Part shown: positions 8,332 to 17,726 of the stretch, piece by piece
Layout: the number at the start of each line of letters is the position of its first letter
Position numbering within the stretch: position 1 is the stretch's first letter
Assembly: GCF_027484545.1 (NCBI RefSeq)
Contig: NZ_JAIXST010000169.1
Location: 1-64,000, forward strand
Reading direction: 5' to 3'
Source: Runella sp.
GTDB taxonomy: Bacteria > Bacteroidota > Bacteroidia > Cytophagales > Spirosomataceae
Length of the DNA stretch: 64,000 bases
The notes under the pieces: generated by a model
Told to the model about the DNA's origin: nothing
The model's database searches: none
What the model saw: the letters and a program-made list of their open reading frames with translations, nothing else
Program-made: the position numbers and the translations under genes

Positions 8332-9846
8332 ATGTCACATCATCACGACGACGACTTTAGACTACATACGCCTGATTTTCAGGGGTTGAACAAACAACTC
8401 GACCGGCGGCATTTCCTGACCAAAACCTCGTTGGGGTTGGGGGCGTTGGCGGTAGGGTCACTCTTTGGGGCGAAACATCTTTTCGGGGCTTCACCCAAAG
8501 TAGCGGAAGAAAGTTCGGCCAATTTTGAAGAAGAGATTTTGAAGGCATTGCCCCATATTGCTCCCAAGGCCAAACGGGTAGTGTATCTGTTCATGGCGGG
8601 TGGGCCGTCGCAATTTGAGACCTTTGATTACAAACCCAAACTCTACGAAATGGCAGGGCAAAACCTGCCCGATTCGGTCAGAAAAGGACAACGGTTGACG
8701 GGAATGAGCGCCAATCAAAGTGCCTTACCCGTCGTGCCATCCATTTATAAATTTAACCAACACGGCAAAAATCAAACGTGGATCAGTGAATTGTTGCCTT
8801 ATACGGCGCAGGTGATTGACGAGTTATGTTTGGTAAAATCCATTCATTCCGAGGCGATTAACCACGACCCGGCCATTACTTTTTTCCAAACGGGAAATCA
8901 ACTCCCGGGCCGTCCTTCGATTGGTTCGTGGGTGAGTTATGGGTTGGGCTCCGACAATCACAATTTGCCGACGTTCATTGTCCTGGTTTCCAAAAATGCT
9001 CCCAAAGACCAGCCATTGTATGCGCGGTTGTGGGGCAATGGTTTTTTGCCTTCCAAACATCAGGGCGTCCAATTTCGGTCGGGAAAAGATCCTGTGTTAT
9101 TTCTCAACAATCCCGAAGGGTACGAAGGCAAGGACCGGAAAGAAATGTTAGATTATTTGACTAAACTCAATCAACTTCAAAACGAGGCCTACGGTGACCC
9201 CGAAGTGGATGCCCGAATTGCGCAGTACGAAATGGCGTATCGAATGCAGACATCGGTGCCTGAAGTGATGGATTTGTCGGGAGAATCGGAGGAAGTTTTT
9301 CAATTGTACGGTCCCGATAGCCGAGATTCAGGTTCGTATGCCGCCAATTGTATTTTAGCGCGAAAATTGCTCGAAAAAGACGTCAAATTTGTTCAGTTGT
9401 ATCACCAGGGTTGGGACCAACACAACGATTTACCCATAGCAATTACCAACCAATGCAAGCAAGTTGATCAGGCTACGGCAGCGCTGATTATTGACCTCAA
9501 ACGTCGCGGAATGTTAGATGATACATTGGTGATTTGGGGCGGAGAATTTGGGCGGACAGTGTATTCACAAGGCAAACTTTCGGCGGATAATTACGGTCGC
9601 GATCATCATCCGAGATGTTTCACGATGTGGATGGCCGGGGCAGGAGTAAAGCCCGGTATCAGTTACGGCGAAACGGATGATTTTAGTTACAACATCATCA
9701 AAGACCCCGTCCATGTTCACGACTTTCACGCCACGATTATGCACTTGTTAGGCGTTGATCACGAACGACTTACCTATAAATTTCAAGGACGGCGTTTTCG
9801 TTTGACGGATGTACACGGGAAGTTGGTGAAGGGGATTTTGGCGTAA
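8332..9846 (+). CDS. DUF1501 family exported protein
   Basis: A 504-residue DUF1501 protein (sulfatase-like/alkaline-phosphatase-like fold), the usual partner of the DUF1549/DUF1553 cytochrome before it. The N-terminus has a Tat-type signal: an RRHFL motif about residue 25 followed by a long glycine- and alanine-rich hydrophobic stretch. Later motifs fit the family: YLFMAGGPSQ (about 88), HHQGWDQH-like YHQGWDQH (about 363) and GGEFGRT (about 403). The ATG at 8332 is preferred over one at 8272 because the latter lies in the hairpin repeat and would add an unrelated leader. Substrate and role are unknown. Confidence 0.85.
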   Translation: MSHHHDDDFRLHTPDFQGLNKQLDRRHFLTKTSLGLGALAVGSLFGAKHLFGASPKVAEESSANFEEEILKALPHIAPKAKRVVYLFMAGGPSQFETFDYKPKLYEMAGQNLPDSVRKGQRLTGMSANQSALPVVPSIYKFNQHGKNQTWISELLPYTAQVIDELCLVKSIHSEAINHDPAITFFQTGNQLPGRPSIGSWVSYGLGSDNHNLPTFIVLVSKNAPKDQPLYARLWGNGFLPSKHQGVQFRSGKDPVLFLNNPEGYEGKDRKEMLDYLTKLNQLQNEAYGDPEVDARIAQYEMAYRMQTSVPEVMDLSGESEEVFQLYGPDSRDSGSYAANCILARKLLEKDVKFVQLYHQGWDQHNDLPIAITNQCKQVDQATAALIIDLKRRGMLDDTLVIWGGEFGRTVYSQGKLSADNYGRDHHPRCFTMWMAGAGVKPGISYGETDDFSYNIIKDPVHVHDFHATIMHLLGVDHERLTYKFQGRRFRLTDVHGKLVKGILA

Positions 9847-9870
9847 ATCCTTTTCCACTCACTCAAAAGT

Positions 9871-10008
9871 TTAGGCCATTTTTTCTGGCCATTTTACATT
9901 TTTCAGATAGGCTCGCGCTTCGTCATTTTTTGCTTTTAGCGCTGCATCCAAGGTGTCATATTTTTTTACCTCGCGTGCTTTTTTGACTATTTTAATGCCT
10001 TTTTCCAT
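9871..10008 (-). CDS. Small hypothetical protein, 45 residues, coupled to the DUF6934 gene
   Basis: Reading from the ATG at 10006-10008 on the - strand gives 45 lysine-rich residues, starting MEKGIKIVKKAREVKKYDTL and ending WPEKMA before TAA. It overlaps the end of the DUF6934 frame by 17 bp, a spacing typical of translationally coupled pairs. Helical and strongly basic. No function is recognised. Small partners beside DUF6934 genes invite comparison with toxin-antitoxin pairs, but nothing here proves that. Confidence 0.6.
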   Translation of the reverse strand: MEKGIKIVKKAREVKKYDTLDAALKAKNDEARAYLKNVKWPEKMA

Positions 10009-10363
10009 AATTATTCTTTTTCTCAATCAAAAATGCTTCGTAAGCTTTACCTACTTCAAAAATTTCTGGCAAGTTATTGATAAAACCAAAAATAACGTAT
10101 TCCCGTTTAAAATCCTTGTGAAATTTCGCAATGATAATACGGTAAAGCCGTGTTCGAGAAGGAGTACTGCCTTTGAAGAATACTTTTGCTCCTTCAAATT
10201 CCATGAAAAATACGCCTAATGTTTCTACTACGGTAGCTAAAACCTTTTCCATATCTTGATTATTGCTTACCGCCAAGTCACTTAGTTGACCGTTTTCGTC
10301 TTTATCAACCAACGACAAGTTGAAGATAAATTGCGTATCATCTATAAGTTCATAGGCAATCAC
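9992..10363 (-). CDS. DUF6934 family protein (start codon uncertain)
   Basis: A protein of 123 residues from a GTG start at 10363. It matches the DUF6934 pattern, a Bacteroidota-specific family of unknown function: VSNNQDMEKVLATVV, then GSTPSRTRLYR, then VIFGF, and a terminal YEAFLIEKK. The same frame stays open upstream for about 30 more codons, and these also look like the family N-terminus (SYSFRKI and LFEFDS), reaching an in-frame stop at 10457-10459. Where a start is expected (10451-10453) the codon is ATA. Either the start was lost, or translation begins at GTG and yields a shortened protein. It is followed by an overlapping 45-residue ORF. Confidence 0.68.
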   Translation of the reverse strand: MIAYELIDDTQFIFNLSLVDKDENGQLSDLAVSNNQDMEKVLATVVETLGVFFMEFEGAKVFFKGSTPSRTRLYRIIIAKFHKDFKREYVIFGFINNLPEIFEVGKAYEAFLIEKKNNYGKRH

Positions 10364-10564
10364 TTTATGGATTAAATTACTTTCGCTGACACTATCAAAT
10401 TCAAATAGCAGTTCGCGTTTGATTTTTCTGAATGAATAACTCGGTTGGTCTATGCGTTAAATATAAACACTGCTGCAATAATCTCAAACAGTTATTTCTG
10501 CGCCAAAATTTACCGGTAACAATGAAAAGGTGTGTACTTTTATAATCAATTGAAAATCTATTAA

Positions 10565-12850
10565 ATGAAAAGCTTACTTCTTTTCCTGTTCTCTTTTTGT
10601 TGTCTTCAATTCGCCTTTGCCCAACCCCAAAAGCTCTCTAACTACAACGTCGTCTGGACTTCTCAGAGCAAAAATTCTTCGGAATCCATGCCGTGCGGCG
10701 GGGGAGATATTGGCCTGAATGTGTCGGTGGAAAAGGACGAAGTGCTGTTTTATTTATCCAAAAGCGGCACGTTTGATGAGAATAATGCGATGCTCAAGTT
10801 GGGGCGCGTTCGATTGAAATTGTCTCCGAATCCGTTTACAGATGTCCCTTTTAAGCAGGAACTTCGATTGCAGGAAGGTGGTGTAAGAATAACCAGTGGT
10901 ACTACCCAAATCAATCTGTGGGTGGATGTGTTTCGCCCTGTGGTTCACGTAGATATACAAAGTGTCAAACCCGTTAAAATCGCAGCAACGTATGAGTCTT
11001 GGCGAGCTGAGGATCTATTGGTGCAAGGCACTGCATTGCGAGAAAATTCCTACAAAGTAGCCCAAAAATTCGAGGTCAAAACGTATAATGATGAAATCGG
11101 TTTTAACGATGATGAAGTGCTTTTTTATCATCGAAATCGCAACGATGTAGAAAACGTGTTTGACTACACCGTGCGGATGGAAGGCATGGATTCCGTAAAG
11201 AATCAACTCTTTGACCCACTGAAAAACAATACGTTTGGTGGAGCAATGAAGGGTGAAAATATGAAGCCGGCAGGGATAACTTCGGGTCAATATGCCGATA
11301 CGGAATTTAAAGCGTGGGCGTTGGAAACGACTAAATCGGTTCGTTCGCAACACATTGAAATTGCTCTGCATTCAGCGCAAACCAACACGTTGGAGGAATG
11401 GAAATCGCCCTTAAAAACAATCCAAAAAGAAGCCGCGCAAAACCCAAAGGCAGATTTAGCGAAAACCCGTGAATGGTGGCAACAATTTTGGAATCGAAGT
11501 TATATTTTCATTGAGGGAAAAGACAGCACGATTTCGCGCAATTACCAACTCTTTCGCTATCAATTGGGTTGTAATGCGTATGGAAAATGGCCGACCAAAT
11601 TTAACGGCGGCTTATTCACATTTGACCCGAGTTTTGTGGATAAAAAATACAATCACACCCCTGATTTTCGATTGTGGGGAGGTGGGACGATGACGGCTCA
11701 AAATCAACGTTTGGTGTATTTTCCGATGTTCAAAAGTGGAGATTTTGACCTATTGAAACCGCAATTTGACTTTTATCTGCGTTCGCAACGCAATGCCGAA
11801 CTCCGTTCCAAAGTGTACTGGAATCATGATGGAGCCTGTTTTACGGAACAAATCGAAAATTTTGGTTTACCCAACGTGTTTGAATATGGCCTGAAACGTC
11901 CGGAAGGCTATGATCCGGGCATGGAATACAACGCATGGCTTGAATATCAGTGGGAAACCGTGTTTGAGTTTTGCTTGATGATGCTCGAAACCGAGCGCTA
12001 CAAAGGTCGAAATATCAAGGAATACGTGCCTTTCATCGAAAGTTGTCTTACTTTTTTCGATGAACATTATCAATTGTTAGCTAAAAAACGCGGCACAAAA
12101 CCATTTGATGAAAAAGGAAACTACGTTTTTTACCCCAGTTCAGCCGGTGAAACCTTCAAAATGACCTACAATTCGGCTACGTTGATTGCGGCCCTGAAAG
12201 TGATTCTAACACGAATGTTAGAGCTACCCGATGCGTATTTGGAAGCCAAACAACGGGAACGATGGACAACGATGCTTAAACGAATTCCACCTTTGCCATT
12301 TCAGGAGTTTGACGGACATAAAACCTTAGCACCTGCCGTGGCCTGGGCACGAGTCCAAAATACAGAAACGCCGCAGTTGTATCCTGTTTTTCCGTGGGGA
12401 ATTTACGGTGTAGGAAAACTTGATTTGGATGTTGCCGTCAATACTTACAAATATGACCCGCACGCGGTTCAGTTTAAAAGCCATGTTGGGTGGCGGCAGT
12501 ACAGCATCTTTGCCGCTCGTTTGGGTTTGACTGAAGAAGCCGCCGAATTAACTCGCCTCAAATTCAAGGATTCCAACCATCGTTTCCCCACTTTTTGGGG
12601 GCCGGGTTTTGATTGGACTCCCGACCATAATTGGGGCGGTTCCGCCATGATTGGTTTGCAGGAAATGCTGATGCAGGTAGATGGCAAAAAGATTTATCTG
12701 CTGCCCGCTTGGCCCAACGAGTGGAACGCAACATTTAAACTGCACGCTCCTTACAATACCACAGTAGAAGGGAATGTCAAAAACGGTAAAATGGAAGAGT
12801 TGAAAGTCACGCCGGCGTCGCGAACTGCGGATGTGATTTTGATGAAATAA
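10565..12850 (+). CDS. DUF5703-containing exported glycoside hydrolase-like protein (GH95-like)
   Basis: A 761-residue secreted protein. The signal peptide covers about residues 1-19 (FAFAQ). The N-terminal block SMPCGGGDIGLNV (about 41-53) and the following beta-sandwich fit the DUF5703 domain, which precedes six-hairpin catalytic barrels of the GH95/GH65-like type. The barrel runs from about 310 and is rich in aromatic residues (GGLFTFDPSF, SKVYWNHDG, GPGFDWTPDHNWGG). Its stop overlaps the next start (TAATG), so it is co-translated with the CE15-like esterase. Alpha-L-fucosidase- or galactosidase-like activity is possible; the substrate is not determined. Probably periplasmic. Confidence 0.8.
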   Translation: MKSLLLFLFSFCCLQFAFAQPQKLSNYNVVWTSQSKNSSESMPCGGGDIGLNVSVEKDEVLFYLSKSGTFDENNAMLKLGRVRLKLSPNPFTDVPFKQELRLQEGGVRITSGTTQINLWVDVFRPVVHVDIQSVKPVKIAATYESWRAEDLLVQGTALRENSYKVAQKFEVKTYNDEIGFNDDEVLFYHRNRNDVENVFDYTVRMEGMDSVKNQLFDPLKNNTFGGAMKGENMKPAGITSGQYADTEFKAWALETTKSVRSQHIEIALHSAQTNTLEEWKSPLKTIQKEAAQNPKADLAKTREWWQQFWNRSYIFIEGKDSTISRNYQLFRYQLGCNAYGKWPTKFNGGLFTFDPSFVDKKYNHTPDFRLWGGGTMTAQNQRLVYFPMFKSGDFDLLKPQFDFYLRSQRNAELRSKVYWNHDGACFTEQIENFGLPNVFEYGLKRPEGYDPGMEYNAWLEYQWETVFEFCLMMLETERYKGRNIKEYVPFIESCLTFFDEHYQLLAKKRGTKPFDEKGNYVFYPSSAGETFKMTYNSATLIAALKVILTRMLELPDAYLEAKQRERWTTMLKRIPPLPFQEFDGHKTLAPAVAWARVQNTETPQLYPVFPWGIYGVGKLDLDVAVNTYKYDPHAVQFKSHVGWRQYSIFAARLGLTEEAAELTRLKFKDSNHRFPTFWGPGFDWTPDHNWGGSAMIGLQEMLMQVDGKKIYLLPAWPNEWNATFKLHAPYNTTVEGNVKNGKMEELKVTPASRTADVILMK

Positions 12851-14103
12851 TGACTATGAAAAAAATGGTATTGTACGGCCTTTTGTGGCTTGTAAATAGC
12901 TATCTCCAAGCGCAAACTCCCTTGCCTGACCCCTTGTTGATGAACAACGGTCAACGGGTAAAAACGCTGGAACAATGGCATACGCAACGACGCAAAGAAC
13001 TGCTGGAGTTGTTTGCCAACGAAATGTACGGACATTCGCCCAAGCGACCTGCCGAAATGCGTTTTGAGGTTTTTGAGGAGGATAAAAAAGCGTTGAACGG
13101 AAAAGCAACGCGTCGACAAGTAGCCGTTTATATTAATGGCAAATCGGATGGTCCGCGAATGGATTTGTTAATTTATATTCCAAACCATGTGAAAGGCCGC
13201 GTTCCTGCTATTTTAGGGCTGAATTTTTGGGGAAATCACGCCGTTCATCCCGACCCTAACATCAGAATTACGCAAAGTTGGATGGAATCCGGAAAGGGAA
13301 ATCCGTACGCTAATCATTCGTGTGTGGTCAATCACCAAGCCACCGAAGCCTGTCGGGGAACCAATGCTAATCAATGGCCGATTGATTCCATTTTAGACCG
13401 AGGTTACGCGTTGGTGACGGCTTATCGTGAAGATATTGCTTCCGATGATGCCAAAACCGGGCTTCAAAAAGGGGTCCATACACTGTATCCTGAATTGCAA
13501 AACAAAGGCGATAATTTCGGGACTATCGCGGCTTGGGCGTGGGCACTGAGCCGAGCCATGGATTATTTGGAAACCGATAAAGCCATTGATGCCGAAAAAG
13601 TAGCGGTTTTTGGTTGGTCGCGTTTGGGGAAAGGGGCATTGTGGGCGGGTGCCACTGATGAACGTTTTGCGATGGTCATCAGCAACGAATCCGGAGCGGG
13701 TGGGGCCAAATTGTTTCATCGGGGCGTGGGCGAAAATATCCGCCGATTGTGTACCGTTTTTCCGCATTGGTATGCTGCCAATTTTAAAAAATACATGGAT
13801 AAAGATACCCTGCTGCCCTTTGACCAGCATGAGGTGATTGCGCTCGTGGCACCGCGTCCCGTTTACATTGCAAGTGCGGTAGATGATAAAGGGGCTGACC
13901 CTGAAGGCGAATTTGCCGGAGCCAAAGCGGCCGAAGTCGTATATCGTTTTTTAGGAAAAGAAGGGTTGCCAACGGAAAAAATTCCAATACTCAATACTTC
14001 TGTTCAAGGCCAAATCGGCTATCATATTCGTTCGGGTGGACACGATGTGACCTTGTTTGATTGGCAACAATACCTGAACTTTGCGGATAAACATTTTAAA
14101 TAG
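12850..14103 (+). CDS. CE15-like glucuronoyl esterase
   Basis: A 417-residue exported alpha/beta hydrolase. A signal peptide covers about residues 1-22. The serine motif GWSRLGKGALWAGA (nucleophile Ser about 257) matches the G-x-SR-x-GK signature of carbohydrate esterase family 15. The acidic block NESGAGGA follows about 24 residues on, and a candidate catalytic His lies in GGHDVTLFDW near the C-terminus. Such enzymes cleave ester links between glucuronate in xylan and lignin, or act on related uronate esters. The start overlaps the previous stop by one base; a second ATG at 12856 is equally possible. Operon with the DUF5703 protein and the CE1-like esterase. Confidence 0.82.
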   Translation: MTMKKMVLYGLLWLVNSYLQAQTPLPDPLLMNNGQRVKTLEQWHTQRRKELLELFANEMYGHSPKRPAEMRFEVFEEDKKALNGKATRRQVAVYINGKSDGPRMDLLIYIPNHVKGRVPAILGLNFWGNHAVHPDPNIRITQSWMESGKGNPYANHSCVVNHQATEACRGTNANQWPIDSILDRGYALVTAYREDIASDDAKTGLQKGVHTLYPELQNKGDNFGTIAAWAWALSRAMDYLETDKAIDAEKVAVFGWSRLGKGALWAGATDERFAMVISNESGAGGAKLFHRGVGENIRRLCTVFPHWYAANFKKYMDKDTLLPFDQHEVIALVAPRPVYIASAVDDKGADPEGEFAGAKAAEVVYRFLGKEGLPTEKIPILNTSVQGQIGYHIRSGGHDVTLFDWQQYLNFADKHFK

Positions 14104-14120
14104 CTTCTTCTAAACCCTCT

Positions 14121-14951
14121 ATGAGCCTTTACAGAAAATTACTGATTGTATGCTTGACCTGTTTGTTAAGCCAAGCCGCTTGGGCGGTAAAAATTGATAC
14201 CGTGGAAACCTACAGTGCTTCCATGAAAAAAAGCATCAAGGCCGTAGTCATTACGCCCGATTCTTACGATGGAAACAAGGAGTTTCCGGTCGTTTATTTG
14301 TTGCATGGTTACAGCGACAGTTACAACGGATGGGTTAAAAAAGCGCCTTTCATGCGGGAAGCGGCCGATACGTATCAAACCATTATCGTGTGTCCCGACG
14401 GCGGTTTTTCGAGTTGGTACTGGGATAGTCCCGTTGACCCGACGATGCGCTATGAAACCTACGTTTCCAATGAATTGGTGGCATGGGTTGACAGTAAATA
14501 CAAAACCATCAAAAGCCGCGCAGGAAGAGGAATTACTGGACTGAGCATGGGTGGACACGGAGCGTTGTATTTGGCACTCAAACACCAGGATGTATTCGGA
14601 ACGGCTGGAAGTATGAGTGGCGGTGTGGATATTCGTCCATTTCCCAATAACTGGGAAATGGCCAAACGCTTGGGTAAGTATTCAGAAGCTCCCGAAAATT
14701 GGGAAAAGAACACGGTCATCAATATTCTGCACTTGTTGACACCCAATTCGTTAGCGTTAATTATTGATTGTGGCAGTGAAGACTTTTTCTATCGGGTCAA
14801 TAACAATCTGCACGATAAACTGTCAGAACGCAATATTCCGCACGATTATATTTCCCGTCCTGGTGGACATAATTGGGTGTATTGGAACAGTGCCGTGAGT
14901 TACCAATTGCTGTTTATGAAGCAGTATTTTGATAAGCAGAAAAGCAAATAA
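14121..14951 (+). CDS. CE1-type carbohydrate esterase (esterase D/feruloyl esterase-like)
   Basis: A 276-residue secreted esterase of the PF00756 fold. The signal peptide ends about residue 22 (AAWA). The oxyanion region is LLHGYSDSYNGW (about 60), the serine elbow GLSMGGHG (Ser about 142), the acid CGSEDFF (about 215) and the histidine GGHNW (about 250), a complete catalytic triad. Members release acetyl or feruloyl groups from plant xylan. It lies 17 bp after the CE15-like gene and 4 bp before the deacetylase gene, so it belongs to the same carbohydrate operon. Confidence 0.85.
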   Translation: MSLYRKLLIVCLTCLLSQAAWAVKIDTVETYSASMKKSIKAVVITPDSYDGNKEFPVVYLLHGYSDSYNGWVKKAPFMREAADTYQTIIVCPDGGFSSWYWDSPVDPTMRYETYVSNELVAWVDSKYKTIKSRAGRGITGLSMGGHGALYLALKHQDVFGTAGSMSGGVDIRPFPNNWEMAKRLGKYSEAPENWEKNTVINILHLLTPNSLALIIDCGSEDFFYRVNNNLHDKLSERNIPHDYISRPGGHNWVYWNSAVSYQLLFMKQYFDKQKSK

Positions 14952-14955
14952 CGGC

Positions 14956-15969
14956 ATGTCCATCAAACATTTTGTTCGCGACAGTTGGTTGACGGCTTCT
15001 TATTATACGGGTTTAAGTCAATTGTACAATGCTTTGGCAGGGCGAAAACGGGGTATTGTCTCGTATCATAACGTACTCCCTGTGAGTGAGTTGTTGTCGT
15101 ACGATACCTACAATGTGGACGTAGCTGCGGCGGTGTTTGATAAGCAATTGACATTCCTGAAAAAACATTTCCGTGTGTTGCCCATTCAGGAATTGGAAAA
15201 CCCAAAAGCGCAGGGAATCTTTTTGACCGTGGACGATGGAATGCTGAATAATTATGAAATCCTGGCTCCGATTTTGGCACAACATGATTTCTCTGCACTT
15301 TTTGCCATTTGCCCGGCCCTAATTGACGGAGAGATTCCGCATATTTGGCGCGACCATCTGTTTTTGTTACTACAACAGGCACAGGGACAAGATGTGCTTC
15401 TTCCCATCAATCAATACCAAAGATCTTTTAAAGTAACGGCAGACTTAGGAAATCTTAATTCGCTGACAAGGCAGCTTAAAAAGTATGTTTACGAAAATCA
15501 AGTGGCTGATATTTACGGACTTGTTCGCGAAATCTGTGAGAAAAATAAATGGCCTTATTCCCAAATTTCCCACGACCCGCTTCGCTATCAGTTTATGAAT
15601 TGGGCACAAATTCAGGATTTAACAAAGCAAGGCCACCGCATTGCCTCGCATACCATGACGCATCGCGTTTTGAAGTTTTTGTCAGAGGAGGATAAACAAT
15701 ACGAGCTTTTGGAATCAAAAAAATGCCTTGAAAGTCAGCTGTCATTGTCTGTTGATATTTTAGTGTATCCTTACGGAAGTATGGCCGAGATTGATAATGC
15801 AACGGTAAGCGCCGCGCAGGAGGCGGGTTATAAAATGGCGTTGATGAATATTCAAGCTCCTTCACTCGCTTACTCAGCTCTCACCCAACCGCGTTTTGCA
15901 TTTCCACCCATTACCGATACCGCTCATTTACACGCAATTGTGTCGGGGTATAAGTTTTTGTTTCGGTAG
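14956..15969 (+). CDS. NodB-type polysaccharide deacetylase family protein
   Basis: A 337-residue protein with the NodB (CE4) motifs: TVDDG (catalytic base and metal Asp, about residue 94) and SHTMTH (metal-binding histidines, about 230). YPYG (about 270) is the later aromatic/substrate block. No clear signal peptide, so it may be cytoplasmic or membrane-associated. The ATG at 14956 is chosen over an in-frame TTG at 14929, which would overlap the previous gene. It lies 4 bp after the CE1-like gene. Members also act on polysaccharides or lipid-linked sugars, so its target is not fixed by the neighbouring CAZymes. Confidence 0.82.
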   Translation: MSIKHFVRDSWLTASYYTGLSQLYNALAGRKRGIVSYHNVLPVSELLSYDTYNVDVAAAVFDKQLTFLKKHFRVLPIQELENPKAQGIFLTVDDGMLNNYEILAPILAQHDFSALFAICPALIDGEIPHIWRDHLFLLLQQAQGQDVLLPINQYQRSFKVTADLGNLNSLTRQLKKYVYENQVADIYGLVREICEKNKWPYSQISHDPLRYQFMNWAQIQDLTKQGHRIASHTMTHRVLKFLSEEDKQYELLESKKCLESQLSLSVDILVYPYGSMAEIDNATVSAAQEAGYKMALMNIQAPSLAYSALTQPRFAFPPITDTAHLHAIVSGYKFLFR

Positions 15970-16016
15970 ATTCTCCGAAAAATCGTACTTTTCCGTCGAA
16001 TTTTTACAGTTGACCC

Positions 16017-16583
16017 ATGCACTCGCTTTCTGACGAACAATTACTGCTCGAACTTCGTAGCGATAAGGCTGCATTGGCATTTCGTGCGTTGTATGAGCGT
16101 TTTGCGAAAAAGCTGTACAAACTGGCGTATCAGAAAACAACCTCAACCGAAACAGCCGAGGAAATTGTGCAAGAGGTGTTTGTGAGTTTGTGGGAAAAAT
16201 GCGAGAGTTTATTGATTGGCAACGTCGAAAATTACTTACTGTCGGCAGTTCGTTATCAAGTCATCAATCACCTCCGAAACGTCATTTCACAGCGAAAATT
16301 TGTTGAACCATAAGAGCAAAATCAAGCATTCACGCAGGAAGCTGAACTTCCCATAACGGTTGAAGACCTTCAAAAAGCCCTCGAAAAATCTCTGCAAACA
16401 TTGCCAGAAAAGACTCAACATGTATTTCGGATGAGTCGCTACGAATACCTCTCACACCGCGAAATAGCCCAACAACTCGACCTCACCGAAAAGTCGGTTG
16501 AATACCACATTACCCAAGCCCTGCGCCACCTTCGTACCCATCTTCGTGACTTTTTAGTATTGCTACTTTTAGGGTATTTGTAA
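16017..16583 (+). pseudogene. ECF sigma factor (FecI/RpoE type) interrupted by an in-frame stop
   Basis: A single 189-codon frame with a TAA at 16311-16313. Before the stop lie 98 residues with sigma region 2 (LYERFAKKLYKLAYQK and the EEIVQEVFVSLWE block). After it, in the same frame and without a further lesion, come a linker and region 4 with the helix-turn-helix (LSHREIAQQLDLTEKSVEYH), closing with RHLRTHLRDFL. One base change (for example CAA, AAA or TAT to TAA) explains the damage. The downstream neighbour is a FecR-type anti-sigma gene, also broken. Alternatives are stop-codon readthrough, a split two-part sigma, or a sequence error. A TTG at 16401 could start the region 4 part alone. 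Confidence 0.83.
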
Positions 16584-16661
16584 ATTTTCCAAGATTTTTT
16601 AAAATTCTTTTAGGGGTACGTCCCTTTTTCACGACCTTAGGTTTGAAAACAACTTACAAGA

Positions 16662-17674
16662 ATGAGTAAGCAGTCTTTTGAGCATTTATTGGAGAAGTAC
16701 CTTGCAGGAGAATGTACCCCTGCCGAAAAACGGTTGGTGGAGCAATGGTACGACCTAATGGGTAATGAAATGCAACCGCCTCAAAGTGAGGCTGATTGGA
16801 AAGTCGTAAAAGCCAAAATGTGGCTAAAGGTTCGGAAAGAAGCCAATATCACGGAGCCTACGGTGATTCCTTTTTTCAAAAATCTATTTTTCGTGCAGTG
16901 ACAGCCGCCTGTGTGGTGGTAGCGGTAAGTGTAGCTTTCTGGGTGTATCAACAGACTCAATTACAAAAGGTTACTCAATTAACGGGCAAAGAATACAACG
17001 GACGAGTGGAGTGGGAGAATCAAACCCAAAGTGCAAAAACAGTACTGCTGTCAGACGGCAGTAAAGTTCAACTCCAACCCAAGGCGCGTCTGATTTCGCC
17101 CAAGACTTTTAACGATGATGTACGTGAGATTAAGCTGGAAGGAGATGCTTTTTTTGAGATAACTCACAATCCCCAAAAACCATTCTTGGTCAACGTCGGC
17201 AATGTCGTTACCAAAGTTTTAGGGACAAGTTTTTGGATACGGGCAACCGAAGATAAGCAAATAGGAGTTGGTGTGAAAACGGGCAAAGTTGCCGTATTTG
17301 AGAAAAAAATAGGAGGTAAAGAAAAAGATAATGGAGTGGTACTAACGCCCAATTTGAAGGTGACTTATTTTGCCGAACAACAGCATTTTGTGGCGGGATT
17401 GGTGGAAAAACCTGAAATTATTAAAGCCGCAGATGTTACTTCATTTGAGTTTGATTTTCAAAATACCTCCTTGATTAAAGTCGTTGAAACCTTGGAAAAA
17501 GCTTACGGCATTGAATTGTTTTTTGAGAATGAATTACTCAAAAACTGTACGCTAACAGGCAATTTGCAAGGAATGGAAATGTACGAAAAATTAGAAGCAA
17601 TTTGCCAATCGTTGGGGGCATCGTACCAAGTGCAGGGTACGCGAATTGTTCTCAATGGTAAAGGTTGTCAGTAA
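16662..17674 (+). pseudogene. FecR-type anti-sigma factor with a -1 frameshift
   Basis: Two overlapping frames make one FecR protein of about 338 residues. The first (16662-16901, 79 residues) is the cytoplasmic anti-sigma domain (LLEKYLAGECTPAEKRLVEQW). The second (16796-17674) supplies the membrane segment (TAACVVVAVSVAFWVY), the FecR domain (GDAFFEITHNPQKPFLVNVG and VLGTSFWIRA) and the C-terminal STN-interacting part. The join falls at 16871-16892, where one T is missing from CTATTTTTCG or where a T TTT TTC slip site sits in the zero frame. Single-base deletion is simplest; programmed -1 shifting or sequence error remain possible. It normally holds the ECF sigma inactive until the TonB receptor signals. 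Confidence 0.83.
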
Positions 17675-17698
17675 GTTCCGTTTACAGTTTAAATAAAA

Positions 17699-17726
17699 AA
17701 TCGGTTGTGCGGCCACACAACCGATT
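17699..17726. repeat. Perfect-arm palindrome between fecR-like gene and TonB receptor
   Basis: AATCGGTTGTG (17699-17709) and CACAACCGATT (17716-17726) pair perfectly around CGGCCA. A run of six A residues precedes it, so on the - strand it reads as a terminator with a T tail, although no - strand gene uses it. It resembles palindromes at 29408-29430 and 51040-51063. Confidence 0.6.
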
